From Prevotella sp. oral taxon 376 (GTDB lineage Bacteria; Bacteroidota; Bacteroidia; Bacteroidales; Bacteroidaceae): a stretch of DNA of 64,000 bases. The position numbers and the translations under genes were made by a program. Within the stretch, counting starts at the first letter, position 1. Every line of letters begins with the position of its first letter. The notes under the pieces are model-generated. The model saw nothing but the letters and a program-made list of their open reading frames with translations, was not told where the DNA came from and did no database searches. Positions 17,161 to 24,501 of the stretch are shown piece after piece. The stretch is from NCBI RefSeq assembly GCF_003043945.1, contig NZ_PYXG01000001.1, positions 2,001,868 through 2,065,867 on the forward strand. The letters run 5' to 3'.

Positions 17161-17462
17161 TTTATCGTGGTGCTCAAAGTTTGGACAAAGATGGTAAAGA
17201 GCGTTGTGTTTCTGAAATTTGCAAAGTCGTTGACAAACTCGGTAAAGTTCACACGGCAACGGTTTGCAAAGAGTTCAGAACTCAGCACACAGTTGCTAAC
17301 TACATACAAGCAATACGATACTATAACACGTATAGCGATGTCATGACAAAGTTAGTGAAAGAGTCTAAAGGTTGTGAAGTTGTATTATCAAACGCAGCAA
17401 ACGCAATTCAGAAAGCCCTTGCCGCTGGTTTCAAACTTGAGGACATAACCGCCCTTCTTTGA
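17157..17462 (+). CDS. Hypothetical protein, possibly C-part of the preceding gene
   Basis: 101 residues from a GTG start. Helical, with KVHTATVCKEFRTQHTVANY and an Ala-rich C-terminus (SNAANAIQKALAAGFKLED). See the preceding entry for the possible fusion. It ends before the strong terminator at 17485. Confidence 0.5.
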   Translation: MIYRGAQSLDKDGKERCVSEICKVVDKLGKVHTATVCKEFRTQHTVANYIQAIRYYNTYSDVMTKLVKESKGCEVVLSNAANAIQKALAAGFKLEDITALL

Positions 17463-17484
17463 TTTTTCATTCACTTAGAATTAG

Positions 17485-17519
17485 CCGCTACCAACTTTTT
17501 ACAGTTGGTAGCGGTTTTT
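17485..17519 (+). terminator. Terminator of the 16 kb operon
   Basis: CCGCTACCAACT (17485-17496) pairs with AGTTGGTAGCGG (17503-17514), a perfect 12-bp stem, followed by TTTTT. A further T-rich tract lies a few bases on. Confidence 0.88.
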
Positions 17520-17543
17520 CGTTCTTTTTTTTGTCGTTGATTA

Positions 17544-17636
17544 AAAGTTTTTGGAACGGAGGAGGCTCCTCCGTGTAGTTCGATTCTACAAACTTTGCCA
17601 ATCGGCTGTAGGTTCTTGAAACTTACAGCCTTTTTT
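17544..17636 (+). ncRNA. Predicted three-way-junction small RNA with own terminator
   Basis: AAAGTTT (17544) pairs with AAACTTT (17590). Inside are CGGAGGA-GGC-TCCTCCG (17557-17573) and TGTAG-TTCGATT-CTACA (17574-17590); the last base is shared between two stems. GCCA follows, then a terminator hairpin GGCTGTA...TACAGCC (17603-17629) and TTTTTT. The second arm looks like a tRNA T-arm and the 3' end reads GCCA, but there is no D-arm and the T-stem has only four bases if the outer stem forms. No clear promoter sits between it and the preceding terminator. Confidence 0.5.
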
Positions 17637-18091
17637 GTTCTTTGAAAATTTTACATAAAATGCAAATGAGAAATAGACCGTTTGCGAAAAGTTTTTGCGA
17701 AATATAGCCAAAATCGCAAATGCGCGCAACTGGTTGAATGATGGGAAAAATCATGTGAATGATGTATAAGCCGTCGAGGATATTTGCAGCCGTGAATGAT
17801 TTGTTTTTGCAGCTTGAAAAATAGTTGCTTAAATCATTTGCGGTATTTCCATAATTGAATTTTAAACACGGAAATGTATTTGCAAACTTGCTATGAATTA
17901 GCAGAACCGCAAATGCTTTCCACCTTGAAGGGCGCGAATGAAAGACTTTGCGCCCTTCTCTATGATGTGTTAATTTGCTGGTATTGTTTATCTGTTTTTA
18001 GTTACTGAAATAGTATTAACACGGGTACAATATTGACAAATGTTAAAGTTGCATTTTTGTGTGGTTTCTATTAAAAATAACCAACTGAATA

Positions 18092-18123
18092 TTTGCAAGT
18101 TACGTTATTATTTCGTATCTTTG
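18092..18123 (+). promoter_or_regulatory. Promoter for the 18.6-23.2 kb operon
   Basis: TTTGC at about 18092 and TATCTTTG at 18116-18123 match the Bacteroidetes pair. The predicted leader is long, almost 480 bases, before the first gene. Confidence 0.65.
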
Positions 18124-18149
18124 TAGTAGAAAATAAGAGATGATGTTTT

Positions 18150-18271
18150 ACTCGCCAAAGTGAACAATTCCCATTTTTCTATTAACAAACTTACTGGTAC
18201 AAAAACGGGCTAAACCCCAATAAGGATAAAGCCCGAAAAACCTAAAAACGGTTTTATAAACTCGCCAAAGT
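18150..18271 (+). repeat. 12-bp direct repeats flanking a leader hairpin
   Basis: ACTCGCCAAAGT occurs at 18150-18161 and 18260-18271. Between them GGGCT and AGCCC can pair around an A-rich loop. The layout (promoter, repeat, foldable insert, repeat) recalls leaders A and B, although here the repeats are not next to the start codon. Confidence 0.5.
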
Positions 18272-18604
18272 TTACATCCGCAAAGTTAGTGTTTTTATTT
18301 GTTCCTTGCAAGTTTCGCAGGTTGTTTTTTGAATAAAGACCGAATTACAGCCCTTTAGATGGTTCTTTGACAGGCTTTCATAAAGTGTTTGCGACTGGCA
18401 ACAAACAGCCATTTTGCCCGCATCCTGCTGCCTGTGTGCAGCTGGGAGTTTGCAGCGTGGTTGGAAAAATAATACTCTTTATCTTTTGCGGCTGGTGGTT
18501 CCTCTGGAATTGCACCCGCGGCAAAGGGTTAATTATCCGAGTGCGTAAAATGAAAAACTTTTGCACACTCACTTTTTATGTTTAACTTTTAAAATTATTC
18601 AATT

Positions 18605-18906
18605 ATGAGAGCAAAAACAAAAAGACAGAGAGTTTATTTTTTGATGGAGTGTTACCGGTTGGTACGGTTTTATATCGGTTTGCAAAAAGTCCTTCGGTTA
18701 AGTTGGTTTGTGAGAAAATAACACACACAAGACACACCGAGGACGAGGGCGGGGCATATACATTTTACAAGACAGACAAAGGGGCTTATATAGATAATAG
18801 CTTTGTAGGAAGTCTTTACTTCTTGTCTGCAGCGGATGCTCTCCGGTACATTGCAAAGGAAAATTATGTAAATGTGCGAATAACCGAAAGAACAACACAG
18901 AATTAA
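18605..18906 (+). pseudogene. Small phage gene with one-base frameshift
   Basis: An ATG at 18605 has the recurring leader of this operon (AAAATTATTCAATTATG) but its frame stops after 38 codons. A frame one base back is open to 18906 and encodes TVLYRFAKSPSVKLVCEKIT and a helical end. A one-base deletion in the A- or T-runs at 18613-18642 would explain this. Alternatively translation starts at the GTG at 18649. The product is unknown. Confidence 0.5.
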
Positions 18907-18984
18907 ACAAAGTACGAACAATTAAAACCGTCTGTATAGGTTGAAAAACACCTATACAAGCACAACTAAAAAAGATTTTGATTT

Positions 18985-19227
18985 ATGGAAAAAGAAATCA
19001 TTATTCCTTCCAGCTTGCAAAAAAGTTGGGAGGAACAAGCAATTAGGGAAAATATCCCCTACACTGAATTTGCGGAATTTATCAGAATGAAGCAAAGACA
19101 GTACGAAGAAAGTTGTAGAAATGTATATTACCGGATGACGGTTACCGTCAAAAACGGAAAAGAAAGCCGTTTTGGCAATATCTCAACAATCAAAGATTTG
19201 CTAAAACAAAGTACGAAAGGCAACTGA
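18985..19227 (+). CDS. Small hypothetical protein
   Basis: 80 residues, N-terminal helix with a KSWEEQAIRENIPYTEFAEF segment and a basic C-terminus. Contains AGTACGA at 19100 and 19210. It is preceded by a 9-bp gap hairpin (18933-18958) and an AT-rich leader. Family not recognised. Confidence 0.55.
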   Translation: MEKEIIIPSSLQKSWEEQAIRENIPYTEFAEFIRMKQRQYEESCRNVYYRMTVTVKNGKESRFGNISTIKDLLKQSTKGN

Positions 19228-19306
19228 AAACGGCAATTTATAAAGCGATTCAGGCAAACATAACAGTTTGCCCGGATCCAATTTTATCAACAAAGATTTT
19301 AGAATT

Positions 19307-19513
19307 ATGGAAAACAAAAGAGATTACACATGGTCAAACATCATGGTGAGTTTGGAGAACGCAAGAACCGCCGCACACTCTTTGGATGATTCTTCACGAT
19401 TTGGGTACGAACGTCAAACAGTGTTGGAAACTCTGGAAGAGTTTACCAAGCAGCTTGATAAGTTAAAGCAAAAGTACGATACCATTATCTACGAAGAGCG
19501 CCTGTACGGATAA
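19307..19513 (+). CDS. Small helical hypothetical protein
   Basis: 68 residues from the ATG at 19307, chosen because it follows the recurring AGAATTATG leader. Mostly one long helix (ETLEEFTKQLDKLKQKYDTI). AGTACGA at 19473 lies in the coding part and at 19549 just after. No family recognised. Confidence 0.55.
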   Translation: MENKRDYTWSNIMVSLENARTAAHSLDDSSRFGYERQTVLETLEEFTKQLDKLKQKYDTIIYEERLYG

Positions 19514-19577
19514 ACCCTTATACTCCCTGAATATTGAGTTGTTCAGGAAGTACGATTAATTATTAAATTTCAAAATT

Positions 19578-19829
19578 ATGGAAGAAAAAACAATCACGTA
19601 CCCTAATGGAGTTAAGCATGTTTTCAAAATGGTTAGAGACAAAGCCATGTTCACATCCCATATTTGGGTGTATAAAGATGGGGACACGTATCTCCATATT
19701 ACCCCAAAGAAAGAAGAACCCAATTGGTGTAATATTGCAAAAAATATTGACGGTTTTGGGTTTATGAGTATGGGCGATATTTGCTGCCAGTTTGACGAAA
19801 TAACCATAGACGACGTTTGCCGCTTCTAA
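19578..19829 (+). CDS. Small hypothetical protein
   Basis: 83 residues, beta-rich (TSHIWVYKDGDTYLHITPKK), with a GFGFMSMGDICCQF segment holding a Cys pair. Standard AT-rich leader (ATTAAATTTCAAAATTATG). No family recognised. Confidence 0.55.
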   Translation: MEEKTITYPNGVKHVFKMVRDKAMFTSHIWVYKDGDTYLHITPKKEEPNWCNIAKNIDGFGFMSMGDICCQFDEITIDDVCRF

Positions 19830-19932
19830 TTAAATACCAAAAGCGACCATTTCCTTTGCGCGCAAGGCTCTAAAAACTTTCTGTGGACTAATCATCTGCA
19901 GGGAGCACTATTATTAACTAAATTCAAAACTT

Positions 19933-20211
19933 ATGGAGAAGAAATTCGCTTTTGTGATTTGCGTCAATGGCAGGCCGATGAGAACTTTCAAATGGTGCTG
20001 TAGGCACGAAGAGGAAATAGTGCTGCAAGCAGCTTCTATGTGTATGGGGGCAAGATGTTTTAAAAAGACCGCTGCCGTACTCGTTTACGAGCTGCAAGGC
20101 TCTATGTTTAAATTAATCCATTCTGTTCAATGGAGAAACGAGTGGGAAAAAGTGAAAGAATTTCCAAGTACGGCCGAGTTTTGTGATGGTCGGCTGCTTG
20201 AGAAAGGATGA
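19933..20211 (+). CDS. Small Cys-rich hypothetical protein
   Basis: 92 residues with a CC at about 22, an MCMGARCF segment and a basic N-terminus. Beta strands alternate with short helices. It has the recurring leader (TAAATTCAAAACTTATG). No metal-binding pattern is firm. Function unknown. Confidence 0.55.
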   Translation: MEKKFAFVICVNGRPMRTFKWCCRHEEEIVLQAASMCMGARCFKKTAAVLVYELQGSMFKLIHSVQWRNEWEKVKEFPSTAEFCDGRLLEKG

Positions 20212-20279
20212 CAAAAACTTCTTGCAAAGTTAAATTTGCAAGGAGGGCAAAATTATCAACAATTTTAAATTCAATTATT

Positions 20280-20600
20280 ATGAGCAGAAGTTTGCATGTA
20301 GCATCTTGCTACAAAGTTAAGTACGAAAGAGTAAGTGTTTATTCGACCCAGGAAGATGAGTTTTGCCGCATGCTTTGCGACAACTGCGAAACATCTTGGC
20401 GAGAAGGCGATGGTGCCGGAGATAAGCTTGAAGTCGAAAAGGAAGACTTGCGGAACTTTGTGAAAAGAGTAAAAAACAACCCGGAAGTGATAGCCGGGTA
20501 CGACATCAAATTGTCCCCCGAAGAACTTGTTGAGATACTCGTCAAGATTATCACGCAAGCAGAACCCGAAGACAGTACGATACACCTTGAGTGGTTCTGA
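20280..20600 (+). CDS. Small hypothetical protein
   Basis: 106 residues from the ATG at 20280, preferred over an upstream start because the AT-rich leader and an 8-bp gap hairpin (20221-20242) precede it. A C-terminal helix (SPEELVEILVKIITQAEPED) is acidic. AGTACGA at 20320 and 20575. Function unknown. Confidence 0.55.
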   Translation: MSRSLHVASCYKVKYERVSVYSTQEDEFCRMLCDNCETSWREGDGAGDKLEVEKEDLRNFVKRVKNNPEVIAGYDIKLSPEELVEILVKIITQAEPEDSTIHLEWF

Positions 20601-20742
20601 CAAAGGCAGCTCTGAATGTTTTAATTAATATTCAGAGTACGAAAGCAAATGTTTTCATAGTGTGTATTTTTAGTGTTAAGGACAAGGCTAAAGTCATATT
20701 AGCCTTGTCCGCAAGGCAACAATTCAAAAAAAAGTAATTATT

Positions 20743-20961
20743 ATGAAGTGTTTTTATAGCAAAGCGTCCTTTGCTCATAAGGACGACACCCACACAGACA
20801 TTTGTCTGTATAGAAAGGTGGGGAAGTGGCATAAGGTGGAAATGAAACATTTCACCATGTTTGACGATCTTTTGTCGCACAAGGCAGAAACATTCGGCAC
20901 GCTGAGAGAGGCAAAAGACTTTTATTTGCGCACGATCACTTGCGAGCTAAGTACGATGTAG
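20743..20961 (+). CDS. Small hypothetical protein
   Basis: 72 residues; basic N-terminus (MKCFYSKASFAHKDDTHTDI) and a helical C-terminus (FGTLREAKDFYLRTITCE). Preceded by a 10-bp gap hairpin (20680-20710). AGTACGA at 20950 overlaps its 3' end. Function unknown. Confidence 0.5.
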   Translation: MKCFYSKASFAHKDDTHTDICLYRKVGKWHKVEMKHFTMFDDLLSHKAETFGTLREAKDFYLRTITCELSTM

Positions 20962-21069
20962 CATTTGTTTCGTCGCAGGATGGTATGGCAACATAAACAA
21001 TTGCCATACTTTCAAATATCCTATTATTATATTTGGAGATACAATATTATTTATTAAATTTGCAAAAAA

Positions 21070-21480
21070 ATGAGCAAAGAAAAATTCATGAGAAGAAAGT
21101 ACGATGTGCCTTTCAATGAGGTTATCCCTCTCGGAAAGGAAAAGTTTGATGTTAGCAACCTGAACTATCGCCACAAGATCTGCTATTTCCCAAGAGAGAA
21201 TAGCATTATCTTAAAATCAGGCTATCTTGCCGTAAAGGTAGATGGGAGCTTGAAAGAAAGGGGGGAGTTTGTAGAATTAAGCAAATTAGAAGCCCCACAG
21301 AAATACCCGGAGAGGTTCATCGATTCCGCTCTTGGAGAGCAGTACGACGGCGACAAGACCTATACAGCCGGCATCCAGTTAAACGCAAAAGAAATGCTGT
21401 TTTGCCGGAAGCACGGCTGGGTCGCAACCTATATCCGCTCTTTGATACGGGAGAAAATGAAAGAAGAAGGGTTTGAATGA
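21070..21480 (+). CDS. Hypothetical phage protein
   Basis: 136 residues. Contains a compact beta region (ICYFPRENSIILKSGYLAVK) and a basic helical end (ATYIRSLIREKMKEEG). AGTACGA sits in the eighth to tenth codons (21098) and at 21341. Its stop overlaps the next start (ATGATGG). Family not recognised. Confidence 0.6.
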   Translation: MSKEKFMRRKYDVPFNEVIPLGKEKFDVSNLNYRHKICYFPRENSIILKSGYLAVKVDGSLKERGEFVELSKLEAPQKYPERFIDSALGEQYDGDKTYTAGIQLNAKEMLFCRKHGWVATYIRSLIREKMKEEGFE

Positions 21481-21947
21481 TGGAGTACGAGATACAGTTT
21501 CACGGAACAGCGGACAATGTTGCTAAGGCAATAGAAGCCATGCAGGACTTCTCGTCCATACTTCCCCCTCCGAAAGACATGGGGATATACAAGATGATAC
21601 CCATATCGGAAGATTATTTTTATTATCTTCTTTCCACACGAGGAATCGTTAGCGAGGAGCAAGGCAAGAAATCCTTGGACAGATTTGAAGTCGAAACATC
21701 AAATATGAACGAACACCTCGTGTCGTGCTATCGGTTCTTAGCCGAGCAAATGTTATATTTCTATGACAAGTACGACGCCTGTACATTGGAGGCGTGGAGG
21801 CAAAAACATTGGGGAGTTCCCGAGCAACCGTCCATAAGAGTCTGCGAGGACGGTAAAATAAAGCCCTGTGGTGAGTTTTCTCTGCCTAGGGAGATAGTTG
21901 GTGCAATCTGTAGAAAATATGGCGTTACAGCGCAAATAAACGAGTAA
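21480..21947 (+). CDS. Hypothetical phage protein
   Basis: 155 residues, coupled to the upstream gene by overlap. Mixed alpha/beta; notable segments are YCFYDKYDACTLEAWRQKHW-like around residues 90-110 (Trp-rich) and a Pro-rich turn (PPPKDMGIYKMIP). AGTACGA at 21484 and 21769. No enzyme motif recognised. Confidence 0.55.
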   Translation: MEYEIQFHGTADNVAKAIEAMQDFSSILPPPKDMGIYKMIPISEDYFYYLLSTRGIVSEEQGKKSLDRFEVETSNMNEHLVSCYRFLAEQMLYFYDKYDACTLEAWRQKHWGVPEQPSIRVCEDGKIKPCGEFSLPREIVGAICRKYGVTAQINE

Positions 21948-22023
21948 ATAGAGAATCCTCGCGGCCGAGGCGGGTATGATATCCAGCCTCGACACATCTA
22001 CAAACATATAAACAATTAGGAAT

Positions 22024-22572
22024 ATGAGAAAGAAAAAAATGCCATTTGCGGAGTTTTACGACAAATGCGTTAAACTCTATTGCATGTACGAGCCACATTT
22101 CTTTCTGCGAGGCTGTGAGATTATCACAAACTTTGATGGGAACGAAATTGACAACGGCTGCTGGTACTGCATCGTGAAAATACGGGAACATGTTTACACC
22201 GTACTTGCATACGACCATACATGCGACAGCGAAGACAAGCCCTTTGTGGTAAATTGCGATTGGTCTTTTATTGCCACCGCACAAGGTGGCATTGCAAATA
22301 TCGGTTTTTTTGCAGAGTGTGAAGAGTTTGAGAATTTAGAAGAGGCCTTTTACTACATGGTAAAAGAGCCGTCTCGATATTATCAAAATAGTACGAATTA
22401 TGTTCGCATCGTAGACAAAGACAGCCCTGAAGAGGTTTATGGATGGAAAGAGGGGTGCGGACTTATAGAGGGGATAGCCTTTATAAAAGAGCATGAAGAT
22501 TGGTTTACAGGTAAAACCATGCAAATTGTGTTGGCGGATAAGACGGTACTCTACCAAAGAAAGGTTAGTTAA
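22024..22572 (+). CDS. Hypothetical phage protein
   Basis: 182 residues, acidic and aromatic-rich, with a Cys-containing ECEEFENLEEAFYYMVKEPS helix. Beta-rich N-half (GCWYCIVKIREHVYTVLAYD). It ends two bases before an AGTACGA that abuts a gap hairpin. No family recognised. Confidence 0.6.
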   Translation: MRKKKMPFAEFYDKCVKLYCMYEPHFFLRGCEIITNFDGNEIDNGCWYCIVKIREHVYTVLAYDHTCDSEDKPFVVNCDWSFIATAQGGIANIGFFAECEEFENLEEAFYYMVKEPSRYYQNSTNYVRIVDKDSPEEVYGWKEGCGLIEGIAFIKEHEDWFTGKTMQIVLADKTVLYQRKVS

Positions 22573-22640
22573 AAGTACGATGCGACGGGGTCTTATCATT
22601 CCCGCCGCATGCAATATTAATTATAAAATTTGTGTATATT

Positions 22641-22952
22641 ATGGAAGAACAAAAGTATGCTGGGTGCTGGTACTGCGACAATATTATAGACCACCCAGAC
22701 CAAGTGGGGCTATTATATCTTGGTTTCCCAAGATGTTTTGTGCTAATTCCAAGCAGTAAAGAGTTTTACTTCTCAACCTACGAAGAATTTGTGAACGGAG
22801 CGAGCGAGATAAACTGGCTTGATCCAAAAGATATTCGCAATTACTCTGAGTACGACAAAGAGAAAGTCTTAACTTTGCTGTGGAACTTCTCTGTCGAGCA
22901 GGAAGCCAAAGATGAAGAATTGTATAACGAAAGTAATGAGGAGGATTTTTAA
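22641..22952 (+). CDS. Small hypothetical protein
   Basis: 103 residues from the ATG at 22641, which follows the recurring leader (TTAATTATAAAATTTG...). Contains AGCWYCDNIIDHPDQVGLLY and an acidic C-terminal helix. The stop overlaps the next start (TAATG). AGTACGA at 22849. Function unknown. Confidence 0.55.
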   Translation: MEEQKYAGCWYCDNIIDHPDQVGLLYLGFPRCFVLIPSSKEFYFSTYEEFVNGASEINWLDPKDIRNYSEYDKEKVLTLLWNFSVEQEAKDEELYNESNEEDF

Positions 22953-23239
22953 TGGGAATACCGACTAAATTTGTCGCAACATTCAGCGTGAACAGTGGAA
23001 ATGAGGAAATAATGGAGCGTCCGAACAAGGCAAAGATGGCTGACGAACTACGCAAGATTATTCGCAAACGAGCAGGGGAAAACGGCAATGGACAATACGA
23101 AATCCGCAAAATGTTCACAGATGAAGAGCGGAGTAAAATGCACATTCCCGATGACATCAAAGGGCAGATAATAGAGTTAGGCACTTTTACCAACGGCAAG
23201 AACTGGTCTTACAAAAGACCGTTCAAAAAGTATTTTTGA
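22952..23239 (+). CDS. Small basic hypothetical protein
   Basis: 95 residues, Lys/Arg-rich helical centre (KMADELRKIIRKRAGENGNG) and a NWSYKRPFKKYF end. Coupled to the upstream gene by a one-base overlap, and last of the operon. The basic helix might bind nucleic acid; no family recognised. Confidence 0.55.
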   Translation: MGIPTKFVATFSVNSGNEEIMERPNKAKMADELRKIIRKRAGENGNGQYEIRKMFTDEERSKMHIPDDIKGQIIELGTFTNGKNWSYKRPFKKYF

Positions 23240-23292
23240 CGAAATTCAAGCAGATTTTTGCAATTCCTTGCAAAAAAGTCGGACGGTATACA

Positions 23293-23300
23293 TATCTTTG
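23293..23300 (+). promoter_or_regulatory. Promoter pointing into the repressor 3' end
   Basis: TATCTTTG with TTGC about 20 bases upstream (23269). Transcripts would start near 23307 and reach the terminator at 23352-23384 within about 80 bases, with no open frame. A short RNA antisense to the repressor 3' end is possible. Confidence 0.5.
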
Positions 23301-23351
23301 CAATGTTATTAGTTTTTCATTGTAATGAGATTGTTTTAAGGATTTACACTA

Positions 23352-23384
23352 AGAAAGGGCAGGGTTTTTACTCCTGTCCTTTCT
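23352..23384. terminator. Terminator shared by the repressor and the antisense promoter
   Basis: AGAAAGGGCAGG (23352-23363) pairs with CCTGTCCTTTCT (23373-23384) over 12 bp with one G-T pair. The loop holds the repressor stop codon (23368-23370). Confidence 0.75.
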
Positions 23385-23940
23385 CTTTGTGCGAAAGCAA
23401 CTCTGTGAGCCGCCTAATTTGCTCATTGGCGGCTTCAAGTTGTCTATCCTTTTCATCAAGCATCGTCAAAAAACGATCCGCCAACTTGTTGCGCTCGTCA
23501 AGCCTTTGCCGGATTGCATCCATATCCGAGCTTTCTGTTTTGTCATGTTTTTCTAATCGCAATTGCATAGACATAATATTGTCTATTCCTTTCGATAACA
23601 TATCAAGCATTTTATTGGTGATTGCGTCAGCTCTCTGACTCTGCTTCTCGCTGTTCCCGTTGTTAATGGTTACAGCACCGCCTCCCGAATTACTAATATC
23701 GGAAAAACGCTTTGAGGTGCGATCGTCTTCCTCTGTCCCATCTACAATATACTCAAATGTTGCCATTTTGTTTGAGACAATGGCAAAGACAAGGCTTTCT
23801 GGGACTTTCCTTTTGCCCGTGAGAATAAGGTTAAAGTTGGCTTTATTGAAACCTATCCTTTCTGCAAACTTCGGCTTTGTAAGCCCACTCATAATAACGA
23901 GTTTCTGAATGCGTTGGCGTATTTGATTGTCGTTGTCCAT
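23368..23940 (-). CDS. XRE-family phage repressor (predicted)
   Basis: 190 residues. The N-terminal HTH (about 8-62) reads KLVIMSGLTKPKFAERIGFN then KANFNLILTGKRKVPESLV, a clear XRE/Cro fold. The middle (SNSGGGAVTINNGNSEK) is a flexible linker. The C-terminus (about 105-185) is coiled coil, probably for oligomerisation. No S24 peptidase is present, so release would need an antirepressor rather than RecA-driven cleavage. It diverges from the plus-strand lysogeny genes and lies near the KilA-N antirepressor and first integrase. Confidence 0.85.
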   Translation of the reverse strand: MDNDNQIRQRIQKLVIMSGLTKPKFAERIGFNKANFNLILTGKRKVPESLVFAIVSNKMATFEYIVDGTEEDDRTSKRFSDISNSGGGAVTINNGNSEKQSQRADAITNKMLDMLSKGIDNIMSMQLRLEKHDKTESSDMDAIRQRLDERNKLADRFLTMLDEKDRQLEAANEQIRRLTELLSHKEKGQE

Positions 23941-24006
23941 CTTTAATCAATTACTAAAATTTTATAAAATAATACGCAAAATCATATTCTTCCGAATATT
24001 ATTGAA

Positions 24007-24014
24007 TATATTTG
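24007..24014 (+). promoter_or_regulatory. -7 box divergent from the repressor
   Basis: TATATTTG in an AT-rich region with inverted AATATT words (CCGAATATTATTGAATATA) that could be operator half-sites for the XRE repressor. Confidence 0.45.
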
Positions 24015-24095
24015 CAATGATTAACTAAAAACCATATTTGTTCATGCAAAATTAGCAAAAGAAATCTTAAATACAAAAATAAACAGAAACATTTT

Positions 24096-24332
24096 ATGGA
24101 AACAGATCAAGTTGAAGTAGACAAGGAATTGTCTATGGCACTCCGAAAGATACATGAGTGCCAGGTAATTTACATTAATGCTATGGGAAAGTACGATGAC
24201 AAACAGAGCATGGAACAATTTAGAGGCCATTGCAAAGCCATCATCAGTGTGATTAAAGGTAGAATTGCCGACAACATCAACTGCCAGATAGAGGAGGCTG
24301 CAGAAGAAAAATACGATAAAGATTTCACATAG
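24096..24332 (+). CDS. Small helical hypothetical protein
   Basis: 78 residues, two long helices (DKELSMALRKIHECQVIYIN and EQFRGHCKAIISVIKGRIAD). First gene rightward of the repressor, the position of a Cro-like or early regulatory gene, but no HTH is recognised. Carries the last AGTACGA (24190). Confidence 0.55.
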   Translation: METDQVEVDKELSMALRKIHECQVIYINAMGKYDDKQSMEQFRGHCKAIISVIKGRIADNINCQIEEAAEEKYDKDFT

Positions 24333-24356
24333 CTTGCTTTTCTTGCAAAGTTTTCA

Positions 24357-24364
24357 TACCTTTG
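24357..24364 (+). promoter_or_regulatory. -7 box before the lipoprotein/membrane genes
   Basis: TACCTTTG, a TAnnTTTG match, about 45 bases before the ATG at 24409. Confidence 0.5.
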
Positions 24365-24408
24365 CATTCTATAACATTTTAATTATAAACCTTTAAACAA
24401 TTAGAATT

Positions 24409-24501
24409 ATGAAGAAAATTTTAGTTTCAATGTTTGTTGCCATTGCGGCAATGGTGACTTTTTCGTCGTGCGACAAACCGGTAAAGGAGATACGATTATG
24501 A
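24409..24501 (+). CDS. Very short lipoprotein-type peptide
   Basis: 30 residues: signal peptide MKKILVSMFVAIAAMVTFSS then Cys21 with a nine-residue tail (DKPVKEIRL). The lipobox TFSSC fits signal peptidase II. The stop overlaps the next ATG (ATGA). It may be an entry-exclusion type lysogenic peptide or the truncated head of a larger lipoprotein. Confidence 0.6.
   Translation: MKKILVSMFVAIAAMVTFSSCDKPVKEIRL

Larger units (their letters stand above)
17637..18604. other. Long non-coding region before the small-gene train
   Basis: No convincing coding frame. 17640-17930 repeats short ATTTGC/GCAAAT words about ten times in both orientations, including CATTTGCGG and its complement. A GC hairpin AAGGGCGC/GCGCCCTT lies at 17928-17957. 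Then a promoter (18092-18123), a direct-repeat leader (18150-18271) and further hairpins, for example GAGTGCG/GCACACTC near 18538-18575. It may be an origin or a long regulatory leader. Confidence 0.5.
16901..22610 (+). repeat. Recurrent hairpins in the gaps of the small-gene train
   Basis: Almost every intergenic gap carries one stem of 6-11 bp: 16901-16933, 18933-18958, 19253-19272, 19526-19547, 20221-20242, 20610-20637, 20680-20710, 20983-21009, 21966-21991 and 22580-22610. Stems differ in sequence (for example GGACAAGGCT/AGCCTTGTCC and GTATGGCAA/TTGCCATAC) but not in position. They come after the stop and are followed by a T-poor AT-rich leader and ATG. They lack T-runs, so RNA processing or stability elements are likelier than terminators. 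Confidence 0.7.
16580..24196 (+). repeat. Dispersed polar 7-mer AGTACGA
   Basis: Exact copies start at 16580, 16596, 18911, 19100, 19210, 19473, 19549, 20320, 20575, 20636, 20950, 21098, 21341, 21484, 21769, 22390, 22574, 22849 and 24190. GTACGA with another first base is at 19405, 20498 and 22086. All are on the plus strand, the coding strand; I noticed no reverse complement in this stretch. They occur in different reading frames and in gaps, so the DNA or RNA word rather than a peptide is conserved. About 0.5 copy would be expected by chance. Confidence 0.85.

Noticed and set aside
17544..17600. A normal tRNA gene
   Set aside because: No D-arm, only 57 bases, and the T-stem would have four base pairs if the acceptor forms.
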